Shown in pieces: positions 35,105-43,609 of a DNA stretch of 64,000 nt. How positions within the stretch are numbered: the stretch's first letter is position 1; every line of letters begins with the position of its first letter. The notes under the pieces were generated by a model. The model had not been told where the DNA came from and searched no databases. It worked only from the letters and a program-made list of their open reading frames with translations. The DNA lies in NCBI GenBank assembly GCA_963811055.1, contig CAWEPQ010000019.1:620001-684000 (forward strand), given 5' to 3'. This stretch comes from JACVRW01 sp963811055. Lineage in GTDB: Bacteria > Actinomycetota > Thermoleophilia > Solirubrobacterales > Thermoleophilaceae. Made by a program: the position numbers and the translations under genes.

Positions 35105-38082
35105 TCGGCGAGGCCGTAGGCGAAGATCGAGATCTCCTGGTTGTCGGTGAACCGCCCGCCGCCGAACGGGTTGCTCGGCCCGTCCAAGTAGGTGTCGATG
35201 TTGTAGCGCCGTGCGTTGGTGCGCGTGCCCCACGCGTAGCGTGCGACGGCGTGGTCGGCGCCCGAGTGGAGGCCGAGCCAGTAGTTCCCTGGGCCGAGTG
35301 AGAACGGCGTCGCGAATGTCAGGTCGACCCATCCCGGCGTCTTGCCGGCCGGGATCGTGACCGCGGCCGTGCTCGCAGCCAGCGCGGCGGGCTCGCCGCC
35401 CGCGTCGGTGTACACGACGCCCTTGACCGCTTGCGAGCCGGTCGTTGCGCCGCGGCCGTCGAGGTAGGCGCGCAGCTTCGTGATCCGTGCCGCCTGCGTC
35501 AGCCCGAAGCGAGTAGCGCGCTTCGTGTTGGTCGACATCGAGCTGAACGAGCTCGTGGCGGTGGTCCGCCCGAACACCGAGGTACCACAGGTGCCGTCGA
35601 GGCCCAGCACCTGGCGCTCGCCGCGCTTGATCGTGAGCAGCGTGGCCTGACGCACCTGGCCCTCTGGGGACTCGCAGGTGAAGATCCAGGGCTCGGTCCG
35701 CGCCGGCGAAACGGGGTCGGGGCCTTCGAAGTCCACCGTGCCGGTGTAGGGCTCGGTGGCCGCGAAGTTCGTCACCCGGATGACATAGCGGCCGGGCGCC
35801 AGCTGGGCTTGGGCGAGGGTCGCCTGCTCGAAGTCGGTCGTGCCCTGGGCCGAGCTGCCGACCAGGTTGGTCTCGCCGACAGACGAGCCGTCGTTGTTCG
35901 CGTCGCGGAACACCTTCATGTCCCAGTCGCTCGCGACGGTCGCCCACTCGATCCGGATCGTGGCCTTGGCGTTGTCTACCGCCGGGCCGCTGGGAACCGT
36001 GAAGGCGTGGTCGTTGAAGCACGCCGGGTCCTGGGTCTCCGAGTCCGCGCACGGGCGGGCGTCCAGCGGCGACGGCGCTCCGCTGAAGTTCACGGTCGGG
36101 CTGGGAGGCCCTGTCGCGGCCCGGCCACGTGCCTGTGCCACGAGCGGCCGGGTGGAGGGGTTGATGTGCCAGCGGAAGATGCCCGACGGCGGCACCACGA
36201 TCGAGTTGTTGAGCGCGTCCGGGACGGTCACGAACGAGCCGTTCGGGTTGCGCTGCGAGGTGGGCGTGTCGAAGAACTTGCGGACCCGCAGGATCGCCCC
36301 CGGGGGCGCCCGGCCGATCAGGAACGAGTGCTTGTAGACGTCCGCCGTGTTCTCGAGCGCCTTGAAGTACGCCTCACGATTGCCGGCGCCCGGGCCTGCC
36401 GCCGCCGTCGCGCCCTCGTACTCGGCGACGACGTCGGCGTAGGGCGGGTGGAAGTTCAACGGCCCGATCTCGAACGTGAAGCCGAGGCCGCCGGTCGCGT
36501 AGTAGGACCAGTCCTCGGTCGTGCCAGTTGTGTCGTAGAGCTGGAAACCGAACTGGCTCGCGTAGCCGTTTTCGGCAGCCATGGAGTCGCCGAGCGCCTT
36601 GAAGAGCGTCTCGTCGGGCGACGGGCCCTGGGAGGCGATGCCCGGTGGCCGCAGCACCAGGTTCGAGAAGGTGTGGTTCGTGATCAGGGTGGTGACCTGT
36701 CGCGCCGACACGAGCGCCCGGATGTTCTTGGTCTCGGGCTCGGAGAACGGGGCCGGCCCGTGGTAGGTCTCGTTCGTCTGGTCGGCACTGGCGCCCGGGC
36801 CGCCCCAGAAAGCGCCGTAGTTGCGGTTCGGGTCGACGCCGGGGGAGGCCAGACCGACGGCGGGCTGATTGCAGTTGCCGGCCTCGCTGTCGTCCACCAG
36901 CCTGCAGTTCTTGCGCCGATACTCGTTTGGGTGCGCGACGATGTTGACCGTCTCGTCCGCGCCGCCGCGGCCGCCGCCGCCGCCCTGGAGCTCGCCGGCC
37001 TCGCGCGAGGCGTTGAAGCCGTCGGGGTTGACAACCGGGATCACGATCGTGCGTGTGTTCTCGACAAGGTTCCGCACACGCGCATTGCCGGCCCGGTAGC
37101 CGTTCACGAGCTCGTAGGCCCACTCGAGCGCGTGCTCGCCGGAGGGCCACTCACGCGCGTGGTGGACGCCGAGCTGGAGGAAGACGGGCTTTCCGTCGCG
37201 CTCGTTCGGGTTGGTCGTGATCTCGATGCCCTCGACCGGCCGGCCCTCCCACGTTCGGAACGGAAGGGTGAGCGTCTTGACCAGTGTCGGGTTCGCGCTC
37301 GCCAGGGCGCGCATCTCGGACCCGTAGTCCATGAGCCGCCGGTACGCCGTGCGGCCGCTCGGAAGCGCGGAGGTGCTGACGGTCCGCTCATAGCGCGCGT
37401 CGGCGCGCCGGTCGGCGCGGTCACGAGCGGCCATGTCCCGGATCAGCACCTTGTAGGACAGTCCGGCTTTGCGAAGCGCGCGCGTGTCCGCCGCGTCGTG
37501 AAGCACTACCGCCTGGGAGCGCCCCTTGCCGTGGTCGGTCATGTCGAGCCCGAGGCCGACCAGCTTGCGCGCCACTCGCTTGGTGGGCGTCGAGACGCTC
37601 ACCAGCCGGCTGTGGGCAGGCTGCTTGGGCACCTTGATGGCCGTGAAGCCGATCTTCATGCGCGCCCGGGCGGACTTGCCCGAGCGACGGCACGCCTGTA
37701 CCCGCAGGCGCCGGCCTTTCGCGACGTAGCCCTCGGCCACCTCGCGCGCGCGGAAGAAGGCGGAGCCGGCGACCGTGCGGCCGGTCTTCGTATCGAAGAC
37801 ACCGAGGTCCCAGTCCCCGCGAGGCGCGTAGAGGCGAACCTGCACCACGCCGACAGAGGGCGTCCGGACGTGCCGCGCGACGACGCCCCGGCCGGTGACC
37901 GGCGCCGCGAAGCAGCTGCGCTTCACCGCCTTCGAGACTCCGACCCTGGTGTCCAGAAGCGACCTTGCAGAAGCATCCGGGACGCCGAGTGCGAACAGTG
38001 CGATGAGCGCAACGACCAGCGTCAGCGGAGCGCTCCGACGCGTCGCTGGAGCGCTTGAAACGACCGACCCGATGGGTGCCAT
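35101..38082 (-). CDS. Secreted M14 zinc carboxypeptidase, multidomain
   Basis: A 993-aa exported peptidase. Signal peptide at 1-40 (hydrophobic TLVVALIALFALGVP, ASA cleavage) and a pro-like region to about 235. The catalytic domain follows: zinc ligands His308 and Glu311 in VHHARE, NPDGFNASR, VDPNRNYGAFWGG, the third His in TNHTF and the general acid Glu in FTFEIGP. A Gly-rich insert (GELQGGGGGRGG) sits in the domain. After it come two beta-rich modules; the last (KRATRFGLTQAARITKLRAY to FTDNQEISIFAYG) looks like a wall- or ligand-binding module. ATG has a GCAGGGGG ribosome site. It ends 4 bp into the convergent VanY-like gene. Confidence 0.9.
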   Translation of the reverse strand: MAPIGSVVSSAPATRRSAPLTLVVALIALFALGVPDASARSLLDTRVGVSKAVKRSCFAAPVTGRGVVARHVRTPSVGVVQVRLYAPRGDWDLGVFDTKTGRTVAGSAFFRAREVAEGYVAKGRRLRVQACRRSGKSARARMKIGFTAIKVPKQPAHSRLVSVSTPTKRVARKLVGLGLDMTDHGKGRSQAVVLHDAADTRALRKAGLSYKVLIRDMAARDRADRRADARYERTVSTSALPSGRTAYRRLMDYGSEMRALASANPTLVKTLTLPFRTWEGRPVEGIEITTNPNERDGKPVFLQLGVHHAREWPSGEHALEWAYELVNGYRAGNARVRNLVENTRTIVIPVVNPDGFNASREAGELQGGGGGRGGADETVNIVAHPNEYRRKNCRLVDDSEAGNCNQPAVGLASPGVDPNRNYGAFWGGPGASADQTNETYHGPAPFSEPETKNIRALVSARQVTTLITNHTFSNLVLRPPGIASQGPSPDETLFKALGDSMAAENGYASQFGFQLYDTTGTTEDWSYYATGGLGFTFEIGPLNFHPPYADVVAEYEGATAAAGPGAGNREAYFKALENTADVYKHSFLIGRAPPGAILRVRKFFDTPTSQRNPNGSFVTVPDALNNSIVVPPSGIFRWHINPSTRPLVAQARGRAATGPPSPTVNFSGAPSPLDARPCADSETQDPACFNDHAFTVPSGPAVDNAKATIRIEWATVASDWDMKVFRDANNDGSSVGETNLVGSSAQGTTDFEQATLAQAQLAPGRYVIRVTNFAATEPYTGTVDFEGPDPVSPARTEPWIFTCESPEGQVRQATLLTIKRGERQVLGLDGTCGTSVFGRTTATSSFSSMSTNTKRATRFGLTQAARITKLRAYLDGRGATTGSQAVKGVVYTDAGGEPAALAASTAAVTIPAGKTPGWVDLTFATPFSLGPGNYWLGLHSGADHAVARYAWGTRTNARRYNIDTYLDGPSNPFGGGRFTDNQEISIFAYGLAD

Positions 38083-38182
38083 CGAAACCCCCTGCCCTGC
38101 TCGCCTTGCCCCCGGCGCGACTTTACAACCTGAACCCTCCGCTTGTCATAGTGACCGAGACACGCGCGAACCAGGAGGTTCG

Positions 38183-38401
38183 ATGGATTTCAAGAGTCTG
38201 CAACGCAAGACGAAGCAGCTGATCGACAAACGCGGCGGCACCGAAAGCCTCAAAGGGGACGCCGAGGAGCTCAGGAACATCGCCAAGGGCTCAGGTAGCG
38301 TCACCGACAAGGCCAAACGAGCCGCCGAGGCCCTCAAGGACCCGGGCGCCAAAGGCGCCGACACGCCCGCGCCGAACTCAGACGCACCGAGAACGCAGTA
38401 G
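38183..38401 (+). CDS. Small helical Lys-rich protein, Rv0909/MT0933-antitoxin-like
   Basis: A 72-aa protein from ATG 38183 with an ideal AGGAGG site. The pattern MDFKSLQRKTKQLIDKRGG, then a short helix and KAKRAAEALKDPGAKG, resembles the small actinobacterial proteins annotated as Rv0909-like antitoxins. No toxin gene is next to it, so the name describes similarity only. The tail PAPNSDAPRTQ is disordered. Confidence 0.6.
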   Translation: MDFKSLQRKTKQLIDKRGGTESLKGDAEELRNIAKGSGSVTDKAKRAAEALKDPGAKGADTPAPNSDAPRTQ

Positions 38402-38447
38402 GTACGGGGTTGCGCACCTCACCGCGGGGCGCTTAGGCTCGCCGCCC

Positions 38448-39320
38448 ATGAGGCGGGGGATGTCGATGGCCGTAGCCGGGGTGTTGTCGGTGATCCTGCT
38501 GGGCGGCTGCATCGGGACGACGGAGCCGCCGACCGACCTGCGCTCGACCCGGGTGGACCTGCACGCTCGCGGGCACACCAACAACGGGCCCGCGTCGTGG
38601 TGGTGGGAGTACGGCGAGGTCCGCAGGGGGGTGGTGAACGGCCAGGGCACCAAGACCCCGCGCCAGGGCCCCGCGTCCAGCGCCGCCGACGTCTACTTGA
38701 CCTGGCGACTCAACGCGCTCGACCCGGGCCAGCGCTACTACTACCGCGCCTGCGGCCAGGACCAGGCGGCAGGGAGCGGGGTGGCCTGCGGCCGGATCTA
38801 CGAGTTCACCACGGCGCCGGGGGACTCGCAGGCATCCGGTACGCCCGACACCCAGGCGGCGTTCACCGGAGCCACCTCGGTGCGCCACGACCTGCGCATA
38901 ACGAACGTGGGCCTGACGGTGACGTTCCGGGAGGTCGCGAACGAGTACACCGACCCGCCCACCGGTTCCTTCATCGGGAGCACCACGTGCAGCACCGTGG
39001 CGACGGGCATGGACTACGTGAACGCCGTCAACTGCAGCCACTCCCTGCAATTTCCCCAGGTGCGCGTCACGCTCGGCCCTTACGCCGACACGGCGGTGTC
39101 CACCGCGGTCCAGTCGGTCGAGATCGACGGGGGCGGGGGCAACGATGCGCTGACCGGCGGGCCGGGGGCGGACATCCTGAGGGGCGGGAGCAACGACGAC
39201 GTTCTCAAGGGCGGCGGTGCCACGGACGAGTTTCACTGCGGGCCCGGGAACGACACGGCCTACGGCACGTCGGGCGAGCTCCTGGCGGCCGAGGACTGCG
39301 AGACGCTGGTGGTGGAGTAG
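38448..39320 (+). CDS. Lipoprotein with Fn3-like and calcium-binding RTX-like repeats
   Basis: A 290-aa lipoprotein with lipobox Cys21 (VILLGGC). The Fn3-like part has HTNNGPASWWWEYGEV, GQGTKTPRQGP and LDPGQRYYYRACGQDQ. The C-terminal part carries RTX-like nonapeptides (GGGGNDALTGGPGADILRGG, then SNDDVLKGGG) that bind calcium after export. It is followed at once by a longer paralogue at 39323 with GTG start; the two were probably made by tandem duplication. Confidence 0.82.
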   Translation: MRRGMSMAVAGVLSVILLGGCIGTTEPPTDLRSTRVDLHARGHTNNGPASWWWEYGEVRRGVVNGQGTKTPRQGPASSAADVYLTWRLNALDPGQRYYYRACGQDQAAGSGVACGRIYEFTTAPGDSQASGTPDTQAAFTGATSVRHDLRITNVGLTVTFREVANEYTDPPTGSFIGSTTCSTVATGMDYVNAVNCSHSLQFPQVRVTLGPYADTAVSTAVQSVEIDGGGGNDALTGGPGADILRGGSNDDVLKGGGATDEFHCGPGNDTAYGTSGELLAAEDCETLVVE

Positions 39321-39322
39321 GC

Positions 39323-40471
39323 GTGACCAGGCTGCGCCTCGCCATCCTCGTCTCCGGCCTGTTGGCCGTGTCCATCCTCGCCGGCTGTGTGGGCCAGACA
39401 CGCAAGGCGTTCCAGGTGCGCTCGACCCAGGCCAGGATCGGGGCAGTGGGCCACACCAACAACGGCCCGGCCTACTGGTGGTGGGAGTGGAGCGAGGTGC
39501 GCAGCCGGGTCACGGGCGGCCAGGGCACCAAGACCCCGCGCCTGGGACCGGCGTCGAGTCCCACCGACATTGAGCTCAACTGGCTCCTGACGGGCCTCGA
39601 CCCGGCTCAGCGCTACTACTTCCGCGCCTGTGGCCAGGACCAGGCCGCCGGCGGCCCGGCCGTGTGCGGTTCGACGCTCCCGTTCACCACCGCTCCGAGC
39701 GATTCGCGGCTCGAGCTCCAGGGTGACACCTCGGTCATCCGCTACGACGCGGGCGCCGGAGCCTCTCACGACGTGAGCTTCATCGACGACGGAGGCTCGA
39801 ACACGAGGGTGATCGAGCGGCAGTACTTCTTCAACGACCCGCCGTGGGGCGGTGTCCTGCTGAGCAACTCCTGCGCCACCTTCCAGGACTCCGCGGACTA
39901 CTCGACGCGGGCCAACTGCCTGACCGAGGCGGTCGCCACCGTCGATGCCTACCTCGGACCGGGCGGCAACAAGCTCGGCTCGGACCTCCCGGCCACCGTG
40001 CACGGTGGTCCCGAGCGCGACGCGATCAACACCTCGCCCTTCGCGGACACGATCTTCGGTATGGGCGGGAACGACCAGCTGTCCGGGGATCCGGGCGGGG
40101 ACTACATCGAGGGAGGCCCCGGAAACGACGAGATCAACGGCGGGGACACCGGCAACTCACCCCAGGACGGGGCCGACACCCTCTACGGAGGCGACGGCGC
40201 GGACACCATCTCCGGTGAGACCGCGGGCGACTTCCTCTACGGGGATGCAAGCGGCGACGTGGTCGACGGCGGCCCCGGCAACGACCACGTCTACGGCGGC
40301 CCGGGCAGCGACACGCTGCGCGGCGGAGACGGCGACGACGAGATCTTCGGGGGACCCGGGGACGACACCTTCGACTGTGGACCCGGCGCCGATCTCATCC
40401 ACATCGGCTTCATCGAGGAGTGGGCCGACCAGTCGACGGACTGCGAGAACTTCGTCGTCGACGGCGCCTAG
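39323..40471 (+). CDS. Lipoprotein with Fn3-like domain and long RTX-like calcium repeat block
   Basis: A 382-aa paralogue of the upstream gene. Signal with lipobox Cys22 (SILAGC). The first ~130 residues repeat the same Fn3-like wording (HTNNGPAYWWWEWSEV, GQGTKTPRLGP, LDPAQRYYFRACGQDQ). About ten RTX nonapeptides follow in residues 235-355 (GGNDQLSGDPGGDYIEGG, GPGNDHVYGGPGSDTLRGG). The GTG at 39323 starts 2 bp after the upstream stop; a longer frame through the upstream gene is rejected. Surface-anchored calcium-stabilised protein; partner unknown. Confidence 0.83.
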   Translation: MTRLRLAILVSGLLAVSILAGCVGQTRKAFQVRSTQARIGAVGHTNNGPAYWWWEWSEVRSRVTGGQGTKTPRLGPASSPTDIELNWLLTGLDPAQRYYFRACGQDQAAGGPAVCGSTLPFTTAPSDSRLELQGDTSVIRYDAGAGASHDVSFIDDGGSNTRVIERQYFFNDPPWGGVLLSNSCATFQDSADYSTRANCLTEAVATVDAYLGPGGNKLGSDLPATVHGGPERDAINTSPFADTIFGMGGNDQLSGDPGGDYIEGGPGNDEINGGDTGNSPQDGADTLYGGDGADTISGETAGDFLYGDASGDVVDGGPGNDHVYGGPGSDTLRGGDGDDEIFGGPGDDTFDCGPGADLIHIGFIEEWADQSTDCENFVVDGA

Positions 40472-40480
40472 CCGAGCTCG

Positions 40481-41128
40481 TCAGGAGGCGCCGGATGCCT
40501 CCCGGAGGTAGACGATCACCGCGAGCACGCGGCGGTGAGCATCCTCGCCGCCCCGGAGGTCGAGCTTCATGAGGACGCTCCGCACGTGGCCCTCGACCGT
40601 CCGCTCGGTCAGCACGAGCCGCTGCGCGATCCCACTGTTCGTCAGACCCTCGGCCATCAGCGACAGAACCTCGCGCTCGCGGTCCGACAGCGCCGCGAGG
40701 GCGTCACGCTCGCGCCCCACCAGGGATGCCACGACCTTCGGATCGAGAGCTGAGCCGCCATCCGCGATCCGTACGGCGGCGTCGAGAAACTCGGCCACGT
40801 CCAGGACACGGTCCTTGAGGAGATAGCCGAAGCCGCCCTGGGATACCAGGTCGACCGCGCCGGCGGACTCCACGTGCTGGGAGAGGACGAGCACTCCGGT
40901 CTCGGGGTGGGCATCGCGGATCCACTGAGCCGCACGGATGCCCTCGTCGGTGAACGAGGGAGGCATGCGAACGTCGACCACGGCCAGGTCGGGTTCGTGC
41001 TCGCTGACCGCGGCGCGCAACCGGTCGCCATCGTCCACACCCGCCGCCACGTGGTGGCCGGCGTCCTCGAACAGCCGCGTCAGGCCGGCCCTCAGCAGCG
41101 CCTGGTCCTCGGCGATCACTACCCGCAC
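40481..41128 (-). CDS. NarL/LuxR-type response regulator
   Basis: A 215-aa regulator. The receiver has EDQ (7-9) and phosphoacceptor Asp52 in VVDVRMPP, with Lys in YLLKDRV. The C-terminal LuxR-type helix-turn-helix is at about 145-205 (LSDREREVLSLMAEGLTNSG, TERTVEGHVRSVL). The start overlaps the kinase stop by 10 bp, so the pair is coupled. Target genes are unknown; the adjacent RTX lipoproteins converge and are not obviously controlled. Confidence 0.92.
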   Translation of the reverse strand: MRVVIAEDQALLRAGLTRLFEDAGHHVAAGVDDGDRLRAAVSEHEPDLAVVDVRMPPSFTDEGIRAAQWIRDAHPETGVLVLSQHVESAGAVDLVSQGGFGYLLKDRVLDVAEFLDAAVRIADGGSALDPKVVASLVGRERDALAALSDREREVLSLMAEGLTNSGIAQRLVLTERTVEGHVRSVLMKLDLRGGEDAHRRVLAVIVYLREASGAS

Positions 41129-43137
41129 GGGAGCTCCGCGGTCACGACCGTGCCCGCGTCGGGCGTGCTGTCGATGCGCAGCCGCCCGCCCAGCGCCGCC
41201 ACTCGGTCCCCCATGCCCACGAGGCCCGACCCCTCGGAAGCGGCGGCGCCGCCGATGCCGTCGTCGCTGACCGAGACGACGAGGCTGCCGTTGCGCCGGC
41301 TTGCGCTCACGGTGATCGACGTCGCCCGGGCATGCTTGATGACGTTGGCCAGGGACTCGCTGGCCACGAAGTACGCCGCCGTCTCGACGCGGTCTTCGAA
41401 GCGCTCGTCCGTGACGTCGACTGTGGTGCGGAGGGGCGACCGCGTCGCGAGCTCGTGGAGAGCGGTGGCCAAGCCGTCGTCGAGCCCGGCGGGCCTCACG
41501 CCCCGGGCCAGCTCCCGGAGCTCTTCGATCGCATCGGTCAGGTCCGTGACGATGGCGTCGACCTCGGTCGTGGCCTCGCCGGCCGGCTGGAGCAGCCCCT
41601 GGACGTGGCGCAGTGCAAGGCCGATCGACACGAGCCGCTGCTGCGCCCCGTCGTGAAGGTCGCGCTCGAGCCTGCGTCGCTCAGCATCCGCCGCGGTCAC
41701 GATCCGCGCCCGCGAATCCTCGACCTCGGCGAGCCGGCGCCGCACCTCGGCGCGCAACCGGCCGATCTCGATCGCGAGCCCGGCGGCGGCGATCACGCTC
41801 TCGAGTAGGTTCGGGCGCCGGCTGAGCGCCTCGTCGTGGACGAGAGTGGCGAGCGGCAGGTCGCCACGGCGGACCGGCGTCTTCATGCGTCCCACAGCGG
41901 CCGGATCTCGCACCGCCCGTCCCGTCGCGTCCACGTGGAGCTCTTCGGCTGGGAGCCAGAACCACACCTCGAGCCGGGGATCCCCGAGGGCGTCGGCCAA
42001 TACGCGAGCCGTCTCCTCGGGTGCGGCGCGTCCCGCCCGGAGCTCGTCGAGGAAGTGCTCGACCGTCCGCAGCCCCTCGTAGCGCGCTCGGTCGAAGCGC
42101 TTGTCCACCAGAGCCTGGATTTTCGTCCGGAGCGGTCTGAACAGGAGCGCCACGGCCAGGGTGGCTGCCGCGGTCGGCAGCGTCGCGCCGGACCCGATCG
42201 CCACCCCGAGGCCCAGCGACACCGCTGCGTAGATCCCACCGAGTCCCGCCGTGAGCACGCCGTACACCAGCGTGCGGTTGATGACGAGATCGATCTCGTA
42301 GAGCCGGTAGCGCAGGATCGCGACACCAGCCGCCAGCGGAAGCGTGAGAACGCTGAGCTCCATGGCGCTGTTGGCCACCACCTCGCCCACCACGTCATAG
42401 GTCGCCGTTCCCACCGGGACCACTACGGCCACCAGCCCTCCCGCCAGCGCGACCCACTTGATCTGCTCGCGCAGCTCCCGGTTCCCGCGCCGATACCTGT
42501 GGACGAGCGAGGCGATCGAACCGAAGATTCCGATCGCCACCAACAGGAACCCGAGCCCCGTGAGCGGATCGATCACTCCGGTGTCGACCCCGTAGGGGTT
42601 TCGGACTCGCTCGTAGTCCTCGAGCGGGCCCGGCTTCAGCAGTCCGGTCACCAGGACCAGGCCGATGCCGATCCCGGCGCTCCAGGCCACCGGCCGCCAG
42701 CGTGGACCGGGGAGCTTCCCGTCCGGGAACAGCAGCAGCAGAAAGGTCGCCGGGATCAGCACCCAGGGGATCCACGAGCTCGACCCGTACCAGGCAGCGA
42801 CCTTGCCGAGGCCGTCTGAGCCGCCTTCGCCCGACGTCCAATAGTCGGCATAGCTGCCGGCGAGGCTTCCCAAGCCGACGGTGAGCGCAACGCCGAGGAA
42901 CATCCACCCGATCGGGTTGGCCGGCTGGCGGAAGGCCACCAGCACCCCGAGCGGAAGCAGGACGCCGACGTAGGCGAGGAGGAAGACGGTGCCCAGGTGA
43001 AGCGGCTCTCCCTGAGCCACCCCGACGGCGAGGCTGAGCACCACCAGCAAGACGGTTGCGCCAACCAGCGCCCAGACGATGAGCCGGATCCGAGCGCGAG
43101 TCACCGCACGATCATGGCCTGATCGGGACGGGCTCAC
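41119..43137 (-). CDS. NarX-type membrane sensor histidine kinase (HisKA_3)
   Basis: A 672-aa kinase. The N-terminal ~320 residues carry about nine or ten membrane segments without a clear outside domain, then a linker and the dimerisation helix with the phosphoacceptor His in ERDLHDGAQQRLVSIGLALR. The ATPase end has SESLANVIKHARA (N-box) and DDGIGGAAASEGSGLVGMGD. Large multi-pass NarX-like kinases are common in actinobacteria; the signal is unknown. ATG 43137 is used; GTG at 43104 is an alternative just before the first membrane segment. Confidence 0.9.
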   Translation of the reverse strand: MSPSRSGHDRAVTRARIRLIVWALVGATVLLVVLSLAVGVAQGEPLHLGTVFLLAYVGVLLPLGVLVAFRQPANPIGWMFLGVALTVGLGSLAGSYADYWTSGEGGSDGLGKVAAWYGSSSWIPWVLIPATFLLLLFPDGKLPGPRWRPVAWSAGIGIGLVLVTGLLKPGPLEDYERVRNPYGVDTGVIDPLTGLGFLLVAIGIFGSIASLVHRYRRGNRELREQIKWVALAGGLVAVVVPVGTATYDVVGEVVANSAMELSVLTLPLAAGVAILRYRLYEIDLVINRTLVYGVLTAGLGGIYAAVSLGLGVAIGSGATLPTAAATLAVALLFRPLRTKIQALVDKRFDRARYEGLRTVEHFLDELRAGRAAPEETARVLADALGDPRLEVWFWLPAEELHVDATGRAVRDPAAVGRMKTPVRRGDLPLATLVHDEALSRRPNLLESVIAAAGLAIEIGRLRAEVRRRLAEVEDSRARIVTAADAERRRLERDLHDGAQQRLVSIGLALRHVQGLLQPAGEATTEVDAIVTDLTDAIEELRELARGVRPAGLDDGLATALHELATRSPLRTTVDVTDERFEDRVETAAYFVASESLANVIKHARATSITVSASRRNGSLVVSVSDDGIGGAAASEGSGLVGMGDRVAALGGRLRIDSTPDAGTVVTAELPCG

Positions 43138-43263
43138 AACCCGGCTGGCGCGTGTCTCGAGACAAGTGGCACCACTTGCGCAGCTCAGGTGCTCGCAGCG
43201 ATGACGACGGCTTGTGGCCGCCGTAGGTTCGAGCTGTCCGACCGATTCCCAAGAGGAGGCACC

Positions 43264-43548
43264 ATGGAAAGCCCAGTCACTCGCCCCGCCGTAGACGTCG
43301 CAACCGACCGCCCCAAGCCCGGCCTGGCGCTACTGCTCGCCCTGCTCGCCGTTCCCGGCTCGACCATTGCCTGGGACCTGCCGGCGGGCGGGCTGTACAT
43401 CGGCCTGCCGCTCGCGATCGCGGCCATCGTTCTCGGCGTCCGTGCCCGGCGGGAGCAGAAGTCCGGCATTGCGCTCGCGGCGATTGTCATCGCCGGCCTC
43501 TGCATCGCCCAGATGGCGATCTGGATGCTCGTCTCGGTCGTGAGCTAG
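43264..43548 (+). CDS. Small membrane protein, DUF4190-like
   Basis: A 94-aa protein with AGGAGG ribosome site and ATG 43264. Two hydrophobic segments (about 21-36 plus 43-59, and 68-93) flank a basic turn VRARREQKSG. This helix pair with a basic loop resembles DUF4190-type proteins, which often modify membrane signalling, but the match is weak. It is divergent from the sensor kinase, so they may share control. Confidence 0.65.
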   Translation: MESPVTRPAVDVATDRPKPGLALLLALLAVPGSTIAWDLPAGGLYIGLPLAIAAIVLGVRARREQKSGIALAAIVIAGLCIAQMAIWMLVSVVS

Positions 43549-43573
43549 GTCGCCGAGCCGCGCAGGTTCACGG

Positions 43574-43602
43574 TTGCAGACGGGACCTGGACCGCAGATA
43601 CT
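43574..43602 (+). promoter_or_regulatory. Leaderless promoter of the first delta-60 repeat gene
   Basis: TTGCAG (43574-43579), 17-bp spacer, GATACT (43597-43602), then ATG 7 nt later at 43610. The element is repeated almost exactly at 46570 before the paralogue. The TTG of the -35 box is not a start codon. Confidence 0.72.
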
Positions 43603-43609
43603 CGGCTTG

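Noticed and set aside
35431..38058. 875-aa open frame on the + strand opposite the M14 peptidase
   Set aside because: Composition is Arg/Val/Gly-rich without domains, and the minus strand has a complete signal peptide and active site. It is a shadow of high GC codon use.
40030..40400. GGC-rich repeats as a DNA-level repeat
   Set aside because: They encode RTX nonapeptides of the lipoprotein at 39323.
43574..43609. TTG at 43574 as start of the delta-60 gene
   Set aside because: It is the -35 box of a promoter that recurs before the paralogue; the ATG at 43610 leads directly into the signal peptide.
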